Source: Verrucomicrobiota bacterium
GTDB taxonomy: Bacteria > Chlamydiota > Chlamydiia > Chlamydiales > Rhabdochlamydiaceae
Assembly: GCA_018239715.1 (NCBI GenBank)
Contig: JAFEGW010000009.1
Coordinates: forward strand, 90,802 to 154,801
Direction of reading: 5' to 3'
Length of the DNA: 64,000 nt
Positions 16,904-25,723 of this stretch are shown here, in pieces. Position 1 is the stretch's first letter. Every line of letters starts with the position of its first letter. A model generated the notes under the pieces. It had not been told where the DNA came from. It was given only the letters and a program-made list of their open reading frames with translations, and did not search any database. The position numbers were made by a program, and so were the translations under genes.

Positions 16904-18032
16904 AACCTCTTGCTTCATCCTGGGAGCGGCCAGCATGATTGCCCTTTTTTCGGGATGTCGTTCCGATGTTAAAAAGAAATTAGCCTCTCCTGATTTTTCT
17001 AAAGAAGCGGTTTTAGATTATAAAGCAGGGCTGCGTCCCTATCGAAAAACAGGGATCCGCTTAGAGTCTGAGTCGTATCAAGATAAGTTGATCATCCACG
17101 ATTATGGGCATGGGGGATCGGGAATATCGCTCTCCTGGGGTAGCGCACGTCGCAGTCTTCAAGTTTTGGAAGAAGAACTCTCTAAGAGGCCTCCAAACAA
17201 AGAGGAAGAAATTGCCGTGCTGGGCGCAGGAGTGATCGGTCTGACAACGGTCCATCTCCTCTTAGAAAAAGGATGGAAAGTCCATGTCTACGCCAGCGAC
17301 TTTCCTCCGAACACCACCTCTAATCTTGCCCCCGGTATTTGGAATAGAGTTCTTGTTGAATCGGATCATATGAAAAAGATCTTAAGAGACTCCTATACCG
17401 ATTTCAAAGCTTTAGCAGAGAACAAGAGCCCTCGATTTAAAGGGGTTACTCCTCTGAAGATCTATACGTTCAAAAAAATCAAGAACTCGACCATGGCTGC
17501 CATGCCTTCGGGCACTATTCCTAAGGGGATACCCCTCAAAGCCACTTTTGAAAATGGCATGCACAAAAAAGGAATGTTTTTCCATTCGTTCCTTATCGAC
17601 AGTGCAGTTTATCTGGAGGATCTTTTTGAAAAAGCCCAAGCACAAGGAGCTGAGTTTACTCGCCTGTCGTTGGGTTCGAAAAAAGACCTCGAAAAACTTC
17701 CCCAAAAAATCATCTTCAATTGCACGGGGCTGGGCTCCAAGGCGCTCTTTGGAGATAAGCAGCTGATCCCCATCCGCGGCCATTTAATCTATCTGAAACC
17801 GACAGAAGGTTTTGACAGCATGGTCGCAGGCCCGTTGAAAGATGACCTCGACCTCTATCTAATCCCCCTCCAAGATAAAATCGTTTTAGGGGGAAGTTAT
17901 GAAATGGATATCGAAGAACTTCAGCCCGACAGCGAGATTTGCGAAAAAATTTTAAAAAACGCCCGCCTTTTTTTCACTTCAGACCCGCAGGCATGGGAGA
18001 GTAAAGAAAATGGGGATCGGGAAGGCACTTAA
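16893..18032 (+). CDS. Lipoprotein-like FAD oxidoreductase, circularly permuted D-amino-acid-oxidase fold
   Basis: 379 residues. A signal peptide ends in LFSGC, a plausible lipobox with Cys22. Residues about 44-95 (AGLRPYRKTGIRLE, IIHDYGHGGSGISLSWGSA) match the segment that forms the C-terminus of D-amino-acid oxidase; only afterwards comes the FAD Rossmann motif VLGAGVIGLTTVHLL (about 109-123), then VHVYASDFPPNTTSNLAPGIW and FNCTGLGSKAL. The protein ends with IPLQDKIVLGGSYEMD and a helix matching the block that precedes GxRP in D-amino-acid oxidase. Tyr in LYLIP and Arg in GLRPYR correspond to active-site residues of that enzyme. The 3' end overlaps mtgA on the opposite strand. Substrate unknown. 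Confidence 0.8.
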   Translation: MQVKTSCFILGAASMIALFSGCRSDVKKKLASPDFSKEAVLDYKAGLRPYRKTGIRLESESYQDKLIIHDYGHGGSGISLSWGSARRSLQVLEEELSKRPPNKEEEIAVLGAGVIGLTTVHLLLEKGWKVHVYASDFPPNTTSNLAPGIWNRVLVESDHMKKILRDSYTDFKALAENKSPRFKGVTPLKIYTFKKIKNSTMAAMPSGTIPKGIPLKATFENGMHKKGMFFHSFLIDSAVYLEDLFEKAQAQGAEFTRLSLGSKKDLEKLPQKIIFNCTGLGSKALFGDKQLIPIRGHLIYLKPTEGFDSMVAGPLKDDLDLYLIPLQDKIVLGGSYEMDIEELQPDSEICEKILKNARLFFTSDPQAWESKENGDREGT

Positions 18033-18630
18033 CAAGAAGGGCCGCTTGCTCGGCGTTTAGGCTTTTGACAGGCTGATGGAAATACTGTTGAGAAGCTGCT
18101 TCAAAACCATAGGCCCCCCGACCCATTTCCACGACGTTGAGATAGACCTCTAAGATCCTTTCCTTACCCCAAATCATTTCGAGTAAGACAGTGAAGTAGG
18201 CTTCGAAAATTTTGCGGGTATAAGTTTGAGCCGGATATAGAAAGACATTTTTGGCCGTTTGCATTGAAATCGTGCTATAGCTGATCGGATACTTATGTTT
18301 TTTGTTATACCGGTAGGCGATTTTAATCCCTTGCCAATCAAATCCATGATGCGTCCAAAACGACCTATCTTCTGCAAATAGCAGCGCATCGATCACCTCT
18401 TTCGAAACCTCACTGAGAGGAACCCATGTTTTGATGATATTTTCCTTTTTGTGCGCGCTTTGAGCCTCGACCATCCTGAGAATCATGAGCGGCGTCAGCG
18501 GAGGGTTGACATATTTAAAAATAAAGACGAGAGAAACAGTCACTAAAATCCAGCCGATGATCAGCCCTTTAAAAACTTTAACAGCACGGGCTGCTTGCTT
18601 CTTCAAAACGTCGAATTTGATAGCCATCAT
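17974..18630 (-). CDS. mtgA: Monofunctional biosynthetic peptidoglycan transglycosylase
   Basis: 218-residue GT51 enzyme that polymerises lipid II into glycan strands. One N-terminal transmembrane anchor (LIIGWILVTVSLVFIFKYV) precedes the catalytic domain with AEDRSFWTHHGFD carrying the catalytic Glu, SYSTISMQTAKNVFL, RKIFEAYFTVLLE and ERILEVYLNVVEMGRGAYGFEAAS. No transpeptidase domain follows. It starts inside the last 53 bases of gatD. Chlamydiaceae lack GT51 enzymes, so its presence fits an environmental chlamydia that can make a conventional sacculus. Last gene of the nagZ-murT-gatD-mtgA operon. Confidence 0.93.
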   Translation of the reverse strand: MMAIKFDVLKKQAARAVKVFKGLIIGWILVTVSLVFIFKYVNPPLTPLMILRMVEAQSAHKKENIIKTWVPLSEVSKEVIDALLFAEDRSFWTHHGFDWQGIKIAYRYNKKHKYPISYSTISMQTAKNVFLYPAQTYTRKIFEAYFTVLLEMIWGKERILEVYLNVVEMGRGAYGFEAASQQYFHQPVKSLNAEQAALLVKCLPDPHFLYSPMPAGLK

Positions 18631-19273
18631 ATTTTTGTCTTAAAGTTAATTCCAGCAAATACTGTAGAAAATCAGGATTCCTGGGCAGGATAGGACCGTG
18701 GAGATAAGTGCCGAAACAATTCTTATAGATCACCCCTTCGGTTTTATCGCTGCCATTATTGCCGTATCCTTGAATGACTTCTCCGAAAGGGTCTGCCCCT
18801 TCAAGCAAATAAGTATGACCTCCATGATTTTCAAAACCTCGAAGAATCTGATCTTGAAATTGAATGGCGATTTCTCCGACAAGACGAGCCTTCCCTAGAT
18901 TTTCGGTATGAATGTTGAAAATTTTTAGCCCTTCGATCACCTCTCCTTCAGCCTCTTGGTAAGAGTGGCCTAAAATTTGATAGCCCCCACAGACAAATAA
19001 GCCCGGTGTCCCTCCTTCAATTTTCTCTCTTAAGACATCCTGCTTCTCCCGTAGATCCTTGGCGGCAATCTTTTGATATCTGTCTGGGCCGCCTCCCATG
19101 GTCAGAAAATCGCAGCTCTCCAGCTCCTGGGCAGAAAACCCTAGGCGGAGTTCTTTGACCTGAGCTTGAAGATGATTCCATTCACAGTTTTTTTGAAGCG
19201 CCATCACATTTCCCCTATCGCCGTAGAGGTTCATCAGTTCAGGATATAGCCAGCCTATCACAACATTCTTCAT
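18578..19273 (-). CDS. gatD: Lipid II isoglutaminyl synthase, glutamine amidotransferase subunit
   Basis: 231 residues of the CobB/CobQ-like class I amidotransferase type. LMNLYGDRGNVMALQ at the N-terminus, GLFVCGGYQILG with the nucleophile Cys near 95, and GTYLHGPILPRNP with the catalytic His near 192 match Staphylococcus aureus GatD closely in order and spacing. It supplies ammonia to MurT, which amidates the D-Glu of the stem peptide to D-isoglutamine. Its ATG overlaps the murT stop as ATGA, and the mtgA start lies within its 3' end, so the genes are translationally coupled. Confidence 0.92.
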   Translation of the reverse strand: MKNVVIGWLYPELMNLYGDRGNVMALQKNCEWNHLQAQVKELRLGFSAQELESCDFLTMGGGPDRYQKIAAKDLREKQDVLREKIEGGTPGLFVCGGYQILGHSYQEAEGEVIEGLKIFNIHTENLGKARLVGEIAIQFQDQILRGFENHGGHTYLLEGADPFGEVIQGYGNNGSDKTEGVIYKNCFGTYLHGPILPRNPDFLQYLLELTLRQKYDGYQIRRFEEASSPCC

Positions 19274-20544
19274 GGGATTTTTTTACCTGCGATGATTTTT
19301 CTTACTTCGAGCATCGCCGTATAATTGGGAAGTACATAGACGGGCTCTGCACTGTGCTCCAATACAGAGCGGAGTGCTTTTTTTAAATTTTTCTCTATTA
19401 TCAAAACAGCGCTCGAGAAAGCATACTTTAACCGAATCCCAACTTCTTCGGCTGCCTGACCTGAAACGATGATTTTTTCAGGCTGGACAGCATTTTCGAA
19501 ATGGATATCCCAAAGCCATGAAACATCCACGCCATCCGCCGCATTTCGGTTAACAATGATCCAAAGAATTTTGCCTTGAAGCTGTTGGACAGCTTTTAAG
19601 GACTCATTAAAGCTCACAGGATTTTTGGAGAGAAAGAGTTGAAATTGCCGCTTCCGATAATGGACGATTTCTTGTCTACCAAAGGCCGGTTTAAAATGGG
19701 AAAGCACCTTCAGAATAGAATCATCGGGGATCTCGAGTTTGGAGGCTAAGAGAGCTGCTGCCAAAGCATTGTATTGGTGGCAGGTGCCCAGCAAAGAGGG
19801 AGCCACGGGCAAGGAATAATCCAATGGTGGGCGCTCAAGACGGCACACTGGACACTGCCAAAGCCCTAGATGGGCTAGAAAAAAGGCATCAAAGATAAGT
19901 TTGTGATCGCACTCAGCACAAAAAAGAGCATCCACCGGTCCGGCAGGCATGTCAGCTGGCTGAGAAAGTCCAAAATACAAGGGTGCATGCACGGTTTTTC
20001 CTAAGTAAGCGATTTGAGGATCATCCACATTTAAAATCACGCGGGTGGATAGAGGTAGCTTCTCAAGAGCCTTTTTCCACATTTTTAAAATAGAGTCTAT
20101 TTCGCCGTAACGATCGAGCTGGTCTCGGAAAAGGTTTAAGAGAACGATCCAATCGGGGCTCCAATTCTTTAATAGACGAGGCAAAATCCTTTCGTCGACC
20201 TCGAAAACCCCATATTCCGCTGCTACTCTACCTCGGAAAGAAGCATGCTCAATCAAAGCCGAGGCTATCCCGGATTCCATATTCGAACCGGAACTATTGT
20301 AGATAGATTCCTTCCCCTGGCCTTGTAAAATATCTCGGATCATTTTTACAGTGGTGGTCTTCCCATTCGTCCCGCTGACCAAAATAGTTGTTAAATCTGA
20401 TCGTTTTAACACCTCTCGGATAAAATCCGGATAGATCTGTAAAATAAAATACCCCGGCCAGGATGTCCCATTGCCTAACCTCAAAATTTGAGAGGCCCAT
20501 CGCATCCATTTTCCGAGCAGGATCAGAAAAAATATCGAGATCAT
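19270..20544 (-). CDS. murT: Lipid II isoglutaminyl synthase, Mur ligase subunit
   Basis: 424 residues of the Mur ligase superfamily. The ATP loop is LVSGTNGKTTTVKMI; a central four-Cys ribbon, FCAECDHK and WQCPVCRLERP, is the insertion that separates MurT from MurC-F; the C-terminal domain is the DUF1727 type. It activates the alpha-carboxylate of D-Glu in the peptidoglycan precursor for amidation using ammonia from GatD. A hydrophobic N-terminus (MISIFFLILLGKWM) is present as in other MurTs. ATGA overlaps link it to nagZ upstream and gatD downstream. MurT/GatD is best known from Gram-positive bacteria. Confidence 0.93.
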   Translation of the reverse strand: MISIFFLILLGKWMRWASQILRLGNGTSWPGYFILQIYPDFIREVLKRSDLTTILVSGTNGKTTTVKMIRDILQGQGKESIYNSSGSNMESGIASALIEHASFRGRVAAEYGVFEVDERILPRLLKNWSPDWIVLLNLFRDQLDRYGEIDSILKMWKKALEKLPLSTRVILNVDDPQIAYLGKTVHAPLYFGLSQPADMPAGPVDALFCAECDHKLIFDAFFLAHLGLWQCPVCRLERPPLDYSLPVAPSLLGTCHQYNALAAALLASKLEIPDDSILKVLSHFKPAFGRQEIVHYRKRQFQLFLSKNPVSFNESLKAVQQLQGKILWIIVNRNAADGVDVSWLWDIHFENAVQPEKIIVSGQAAEEVGIRLKYAFSSAVLIIEKNLKKALRSVLEHSAEPVYVLPNYTAMLEVRKIIAGKKIP

Positions 20545-22133
20545 TCTTTTTTAATTAACCTGTCACATCCTGCTTGGATAGAAGGCGCCGTAGGGCTGAA
20601 GGTCGTGATTGTGATGTCAGCTTTCGGAAAAAGTGCGGCATCCAGTGGATCCCTGAGTGCAAGAAGAATGAAAGGCTTTCCTGTCTCTAACAGAGCTTGA
20701 ATTAAAGCTATCTGCTTGGGGTTTTTCCAAGCATTATAAGAACAGAAAAGAAGGATCTCAGCTCTCCTTGCATTTTTTTTAGCGGTTTCTATTTCTCCTT
20801 CGGAAGGATCTAAATCTAAGAATAGCGGTTGACTTTCTTTTCCCAATTTAAGGAGAGAAGTTTCTTGGACGGACTCTTGGATCACTTGAGGAGCAAAAAC
20901 GGCTATCTTCTTCTCTGCAAGGGAATTTAAGCATGCAGGATTTTGTTTCACAACACGCAGAGCAAGAGAAGCAATCGTATGGGCCAGCGCCTGATTTCCG
21001 ACAGTCTTCACCGCCTGGATTCCTATTGAGGGAAAAGCACGCTTTTTTAATTTTAAGACTCTCTGAACGGCTTCATTCAGTCTTTCTTCAGAAATGCGCC
21101 CTTTCTTCACCGCTTCAACTAAATTTTTGTGTACCCTTTGAACATCGGCAACTGTCATCTCCTGTTTGACTTGGCCCCCCATGATCTGTTTGCCTCCCAA
21201 GATTAATAAGTCGCAGCCGGCAGTGAAAGCTCGAATAGCCGCCTCATCCACAGTTCCCGTTTGCTGCAAGATTCCTTGCATAACCAGGGAATCGGAAAGA
21301 ACGGCTCCTTGAAAACCGATCTCTTTTCTTAAATATTGGAGAACTTTTGACGAAAGCGTCGCGCAAAGGTCAGGATCTAAAGCCGGTACTAAAACATGCG
21401 CAGTCATGACGGTATCAGCCTCCGAGGCCAGCTGGGCAAAGGGGAAAAACTCTATCTTGGCTAGCTCTTCTTTCGATTTATTCATTACTGGCAGATCATG
21501 ATGAGAATCAATCCCTACATCGCCATGGCCAGGATAGTGTTTGATGGAAGAAATAACGCCTGATTTTCGATAACCCTCTAAAGCTCGTTTGCCATAAGCT
21601 ACGACCGTCTCCGGAGAATCTCCAAACGAGCGGACTCCAATGATAGGATTACGGGGATTGCAGTTTACGTCAACATCGGGAGCGAGGTTCATATTGATGC
21701 CGACCGCCAGCAGTTCTTGACCCATGATCTCAGCACTCTGCTCGGCAAAGTCGGGATTTCCCGCCATAGCAAGAGCTTTATTCCCAGGAAAAATCGTAAA
21801 TCCTTTACTTAATCTTGCTACCACTCCCCCTTCTTGATCGGCAGCAATGAGCAAAGGCAAAGAAAGCCGGGTCCCCTTTGCGAGTTTTTGGAGCCCTGCG
21901 CTGAGCTGTTTAACTTGTTCCGGCGAAGTCAATCCGTTGGCCCAGGTATAGTAAATGATCCCTCCCACATGGGCCCCTTGAATCAACGCCTTGGCATCTT
22001 CATTGGCCTCTTCTCCATGCACATGGGCCATGAGAATTTGACCAACTTTTTCTTCCAAGGTCATCTCACTAATGGCAACAGCTCTCAATGAAATGGAGGC
22101 TAACAACGCCAAGACAAACAGTTTTTTAAACAT
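20541..22133 (-). CDS. nagZ: Exported beta-N-acetylhexosaminidase (GH3, NagZ-like)
   Basis: About 530 residues. A signal peptide (MFKKLFVLALLASISLRAVA) means it acts in the periplasm, unlike cytosolic E. coli NagZ. GH3 features: LLIAADQEGGVVARL, the catalytic loop SSIKHYPGHGDVGIDSHHDLP with the His/Asp dyad, and the nucleophile Asp in VLSDSLVMQGI. A second domain of about 180 residues makes it longer than the 341-residue E. coli enzyme and more like two-domain NagZ proteins. It should release GlcNAc from muropeptides or anhydro-muropeptides. The ATG at 22133 has AGGAG 4 bases upstream, so the longer frame to 22163 is not used. First gene of the peptidoglycan operon. Confidence 0.9.
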   Translation of the reverse strand: MFKKLFVLALLASISLRAVAISEMTLEEKVGQILMAHVHGEEANEDAKALIQGAHVGGIIYYTWANGLTSPEQVKQLSAGLQKLAKGTRLSLPLLIAADQEGGVVARLSKGFTIFPGNKALAMAGNPDFAEQSAEIMGQELLAVGINMNLAPDVDVNCNPRNPIIGVRSFGDSPETVVAYGKRALEGYRKSGVISSIKHYPGHGDVGIDSHHDLPVMNKSKEELAKIEFFPFAQLASEADTVMTAHVLVPALDPDLCATLSSKVLQYLRKEIGFQGAVLSDSLVMQGILQQTGTVDEAAIRAFTAGCDLLILGGKQIMGGQVKQEMTVADVQRVHKNLVEAVKKGRISEERLNEAVQRVLKLKKRAFPSIGIQAVKTVGNQALAHTIASLALRVVKQNPACLNSLAEKKIAVFAPQVIQESVQETSLLKLGKESQPLFLDLDPSEGEIETAKKNARRAEILLFCSYNAWKNPKQIALIQALLETGKPFILLALRDPLDAALFPKADITITTFSPTAPSIQAGCDRLIKKE

Positions 22134-22261
22134 ATAGCTCCTATTTTTCGATAACCGTACCATGTTGAGCAGTTTGCAGGGCAGAAAATTTTTGAATAAA
22201 AGAGTTTTTCTTATTTTTTTAGTCTGTTTTGTGTAAATTTGGTGAACAATAGGAAGGCACT

Positions 22262-24043
22262 ATGACATCTATACCTCCTCTTAAGAATACTTCTAGTACT
22301 TTAACTGATCCTAATACTAGTCCTACCGATTCTCTTGAACGTTTAGCTGAGAAAATAAAAGATACATCTTTAGAATCACCTAGGAATGAACCTGTGAGCT
22401 GGGATGATTCAAGAGCTGTCACGCCTGGAGGACTCTGTGGCTATAGAAGTCAAGAAGGGCTACAGTTTTTTAATCTTGATGAAGCTGGAACAGTTAAACT
22501 ATTTCGCTCAGGAAAAAAATCACAAGGACTTTTTGTTCAGGACGACAAGCCTGCAGCTGCTTCCGTGACTACTGATATAAAAACTAAGACTGTACGAAAA
22601 AAAGAGAAGAAAAAAACTTTCGTTCAATATGAAAAAAAGCGCATCAAACAAAAAGATGTAGATTTTCATGTTGATGAGACTGATTACCGCGGATGGGTTA
22701 ACTATGCTGGAGGGCATTTAATTGATTATAAATACTGCGCTGACCATTCTCACACTGAACCACTTAACTATTTTCCTACACTTCACTATTATAATCTTCC
22801 ATTAAAGGAATATTTAGTAAAGCAATATGATAACTATATTGAAATGCCAGTTTACACCCCTAATCCACCTAGTATTGGAGTAAAAGGAAAAAAAGATACA
22901 TTTCAGTTTATCCCCATCGGAATGATTTTAATTCAAATTAGCAACAAAAAAATGGAAAATGCATATTATTTTCCTAACAATCAATTCGACTATCAAAATT
23001 TAAAAGAAAAATTAGGAACCAAAAAACATGCAACTAACATGGTAAGATACTTTAAGCTGCGCAGAGAATTTCTAAAATTACTTCATCCAGCACTAATACA
23101 TGATTTAGAAAATTTAAAGGATGGGCAATCAAAGCAATCCAAGCAAGAGGATAAATTTTATCAATTATTCACTGATGTTTCCAATTTATCCTTAAGAGAA
23201 AATTCAAATGAAGAAGAAAATTTAAGTAGATTTATCCATAATATATTTCGTAATGGCCAAGTTAATGCACGCATTTGCTTGGAGTGCGATGATGATGAAT
23301 TCGACACTGTAAATGATCCTTTTCTTGCTGCAGCGTTTCAATATTTCGGTAAATTTATAGTCCAATATTGCGTTAAAAACGCCCTTAAATCAGAAGTACT
23401 TTCGATCAAAACACGTTTGGCTTTTCTAGATGTGATTGCAAATTTTCTTAATACCTATTTCCAAGATAAAGAAAGTGATCCTGAATTTGTTCAGAGCTTA
23501 GCTCAATGTTTTATTTCTACGCTAAAAGTGCTAGATAAACTTACAAAATCAATGAATAATGATGAGCTAACCTTTTTAGCATACATATATTTAGACTTTA
23601 CTGATCCGTACATTAACAGTACAAGTGAGTATCTTGGTTTAGCTTCCTTTATTGAATCCAATAAGGAGTTTAGCTTTTTTAATATGGAATATTATTTCAG
23701 AAAATGTATCGAAATATTAACTCTTTTTGAAAAGAATTTATTAAAATCGAAAAGCAATATTCCATTATTAAGTGGTGATTTTGCTTGGAGGTTTTTATCT
23801 ATATTGAGGGAAACGCAAGATTCTTTAAATTATTTAATAGAAGAAATGAAATACGATGAAGAAGATTTTTCCGAAGAAATCCTTTTCCTTAAGAAGATGA
23901 GTCCTTTATCTTTACAATTACTATCCACATTGGCAACAAACAAGCTGAATATTCAAGTTAAATATCAAATAAAATTTGATATAATTTTGACACATGAAAT
24001 AGATGTAGAGAGCTTTAGAAAAACTTTAGAAGATCTAGGATAA
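22262..24043 (+). CDS. Putative effector with a DNA/RNA non-specific endonuclease-like domain
   Basis: 593 residues. After a Ser/Thr-rich N-terminus and a very basic stretch (KTKTVRKKEKKKTF) comes YRGWVNYAGGHLIDYKYC, then LNYFPTLHYYNLPLKEYLV and QFIPIGMILIQI. The GHLI plus downstream Asn-x-x-Pro and Asn pattern is that of beta-beta-alpha-metal (NUC/EndoU-like) nucleases, in which the His of GHL is the general base. The remaining ~330 residues are helical and unrecognised. The gene is clearly more AT-rich than its neighbours, with Asn/Lys/Ile-heavy codons, suggesting recent transfer. The ATG has AGGAAGG upstream. The nuclease assignment rests on motif resemblance only. Confidence 0.55.
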   Translation: MTSIPPLKNTSSTLTDPNTSPTDSLERLAEKIKDTSLESPRNEPVSWDDSRAVTPGGLCGYRSQEGLQFFNLDEAGTVKLFRSGKKSQGLFVQDDKPAAASVTTDIKTKTVRKKEKKKTFVQYEKKRIKQKDVDFHVDETDYRGWVNYAGGHLIDYKYCADHSHTEPLNYFPTLHYYNLPLKEYLVKQYDNYIEMPVYTPNPPSIGVKGKKDTFQFIPIGMILIQISNKKMENAYYFPNNQFDYQNLKEKLGTKKHATNMVRYFKLRREFLKLLHPALIHDLENLKDGQSKQSKQEDKFYQLFTDVSNLSLRENSNEEENLSRFIHNIFRNGQVNARICLECDDDEFDTVNDPFLAAAFQYFGKFIVQYCVKNALKSEVLSIKTRLAFLDVIANFLNTYFQDKESDPEFVQSLAQCFISTLKVLDKLTKSMNNDELTFLAYIYLDFTDPYINSTSEYLGLASFIESNKEFSFFNMEYYFRKCIEILTLFEKNLLKSKSNIPLLSGDFAWRFLSILRETQDSLNYLIEEMKYDEEDFSEEILFLKKMSPLSLQLLSTLATNKLNIQVKYQIKFDIILTHEIDVESFRKTLEDLG

Positions 24044-24129
24044 CAAAATCCTGGTTTCTTTCTTTCCTATTCGGCAAGATTTATAAAATATATTTATTTT
24101 TCCCTTTTTTTGATAAAATATCTTCATCT

Positions 24130-24864
24130 ATGAAGAGAAATGTCAAATTAATCCTTGCCTACGAAGGTACTGCCTATTTAGGTTGGCAAAAGACCGCTAT
24201 GGGACCCAGTATTGAGCAAGAGCTAGAGAAGGTTCTAACTCAGATCCTGCGCCATCCTCTTCATTTGCAGGCGGCAAGCCGGACCGATGCCGGCGTCCAC
24301 GCCGAAGGGCAAGTCGTCAATTTCTTCACGGAAACCGATATCTCTCTCGAAAGACTTCAAAAAAGTCTAAATGGGCTGCTGCCTCCAGATATCTCCGTTC
24401 TCAAGATGGAAGAAGCCCCAGAAAGTTTCCATCCCACACTAAACTCGCGAAGAAAAGAATACCATTACTCTGTCTGTTTAGGACCCACGCAACTCCCCTT
24501 CTATCGCAATTTCTCTTGGCATTTTTCTTATCCTGTCCATTTCGAAGAGATGAAAAAGGCAGCCGATCATCTCAAAGGAAAACATGACTTTTCAGCCTTC
24601 ACGAACGAAAAGCAGGAAGATAACGTCCGGGAAATCTTCGATATCGTTCTCGAAATGACTTCTGACCGACTGAAAATCCGTGTGTCGGGAAACAATTTTC
24701 TCTATAAAATGGTCCGCAATATCGTCGGAACTTTGCTTTATGTCGGCTGCGGGAAAATAACGGCAGAACAAATCCCTGCGATCCTCAAAAGCCAAGACCG
24801 GACAAAAGCGGGTGTCACCGCTCCTGCACAGGGTCTCGTCTTAAAAGAAGTCTTCTATGATTGA
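24130..24864 (+). CDS. truA: tRNA pseudouridine(38-40) synthase TruA
   Basis: 244 residues. It converts U38-U40 in the anticodon arm of many tRNAs to pseudouridine. The catalytic Asp sits in AASRTDAGVHAEGQVVNF; YEGTAYLGWQ near the N-terminus, RRKEYHYSV and NNFLYKMVRNIVGTLLYVG near the C-terminus are all typical of TruA. Its last 8 bases overlap the start of map, with which it is probably cotranscribed. Confidence 0.95.
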   Translation: MKRNVKLILAYEGTAYLGWQKTAMGPSIEQELEKVLTQILRHPLHLQAASRTDAGVHAEGQVVNFFTETDISLERLQKSLNGLLPPDISVLKMEEAPESFHPTLNSRRKEYHYSVCLGPTQLPFYRNFSWHFSYPVHFEEMKKAADHLKGKHDFSAFTNEKQEDNVREIFDIVLEMTSDRLKIRVSGNNFLYKMVRNIVGTLLYVGCGKITAEQIPAILKSQDRTKAGVTAPAQGLVLKEVFYD

Positions 24865-25723
24865 AAGAAATGACCCATGCTGGTGCCGAAGCGGCCAGAA
24901 ATGGAAAAAATGCCACTATCCTGAGGAACCTCGAACGTCGACTCTTGCGCAAGAATATCAAAAACAATTCGGGATTCTTCTTAAAACCCCCGCGCAAATT
25001 GAAGGGATCCGCCGCTCGTGCAAACTCGCCGCTGCGATCCTTCAAGCCCTCTGCCAAAAGGCAGAGGCAGGCATGACCACGAACCAACTCAACGATTTTG
25101 CTAACCAGCTGCACCGGCAAGCCGGCGCTATCCCCGCACCGCTCGGCTACGGGGATCCTCCTTTTCCGAAAAGCATCTGTACCTCCATCAACGATGTCAT
25201 TTGCCATGGGATCCCCGACAATACTCCTTTGGTGGAAGGCGATATTCTCAATATCGATGTGACTTGCATTTTAGAGGGATACTATGGCGATTGCAGCGCC
25301 ATGGTAGAGATTGGAAAAATAAGCTCCGATAAACGAAAAGTCGTTGATGTCTCCCAAGAGTGTTTACGGCGAGCTATTGCCCTTCTAAAACCTGGCATGC
25401 TTCTCTCTCAAATCGGCCAAGTGATTGAAGATTATGCCCGCCTCCACCATTGCAGCGTGGTTAATCAATTCGTCGGTCTTGGAACGGGCGTCGCTTTCCA
25501 TGAACCTCCTCAAGTTCCGCATCACTACAACGACATGGCCCTACTACTGGTCGAAGGCATGACCTTTACAATCGAGCCGATGATCAACGCCGGTGTGCGG
25601 GAAGGTGTCATCGATTCGAAAGATAAATGGACAGTCCGAACAGCTGATGGAAAGCCGAGCGCCCAATGGGAACACACTGTTCTCATCACGTCATCGGGTC
25701 ATGAGATTTTGACTCTTTTGTAG
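24857..25723 (+). CDS. map: Methionine aminopeptidase with N-terminal SEC-C zinc motif
   Basis: 288 residues. The first ~25 residues, MIERNDPCWCRSGQKWKKCH, form a SEC-C motif (CxC...C/H zinc site) fused to a type I methionine aminopeptidase, an architecture I recall from chlamydial Map proteins. The pita-bread core shows SICTSINDVICHGIPD, the metal ligands in NIDVTCILEGYYGDCS, the His in GTGVAFHEPPQVPH, MTFTIEPMI and the final Glu in WEHTVLIT. It removes initiator Met from nascent proteins. The 3' end overlaps the convergent BTB-like gene by 38 bases. Confidence 0.95.
   Translation: MIERNDPCWCRSGQKWKKCHYPEEPRTSTLAQEYQKQFGILLKTPAQIEGIRRSCKLAAAILQALCQKAEAGMTTNQLNDFANQLHRQAGAIPAPLGYGDPPFPKSICTSINDVICHGIPDNTPLVEGDILNIDVTCILEGYYGDCSAMVEIGKISSDKRKVVDVSQECLRRAIALLKPGMLLSQIGQVIEDYARLHHCSVVNQFVGLGTGVAFHEPPQVPHHYNDMALLLVEGMTFTIEPMINAGVREGVIDSKDKWTVRTADGKPSAQWEHTVLITSSGHEILTLL

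Noticed and set aside
16893..18032. FAD oxidoreductase considered a truncated or broken DAO gene
   Set aside because: The supposedly missing C-terminal block is present intact at the N-terminus, in frame, so the order is permuted rather than lost.
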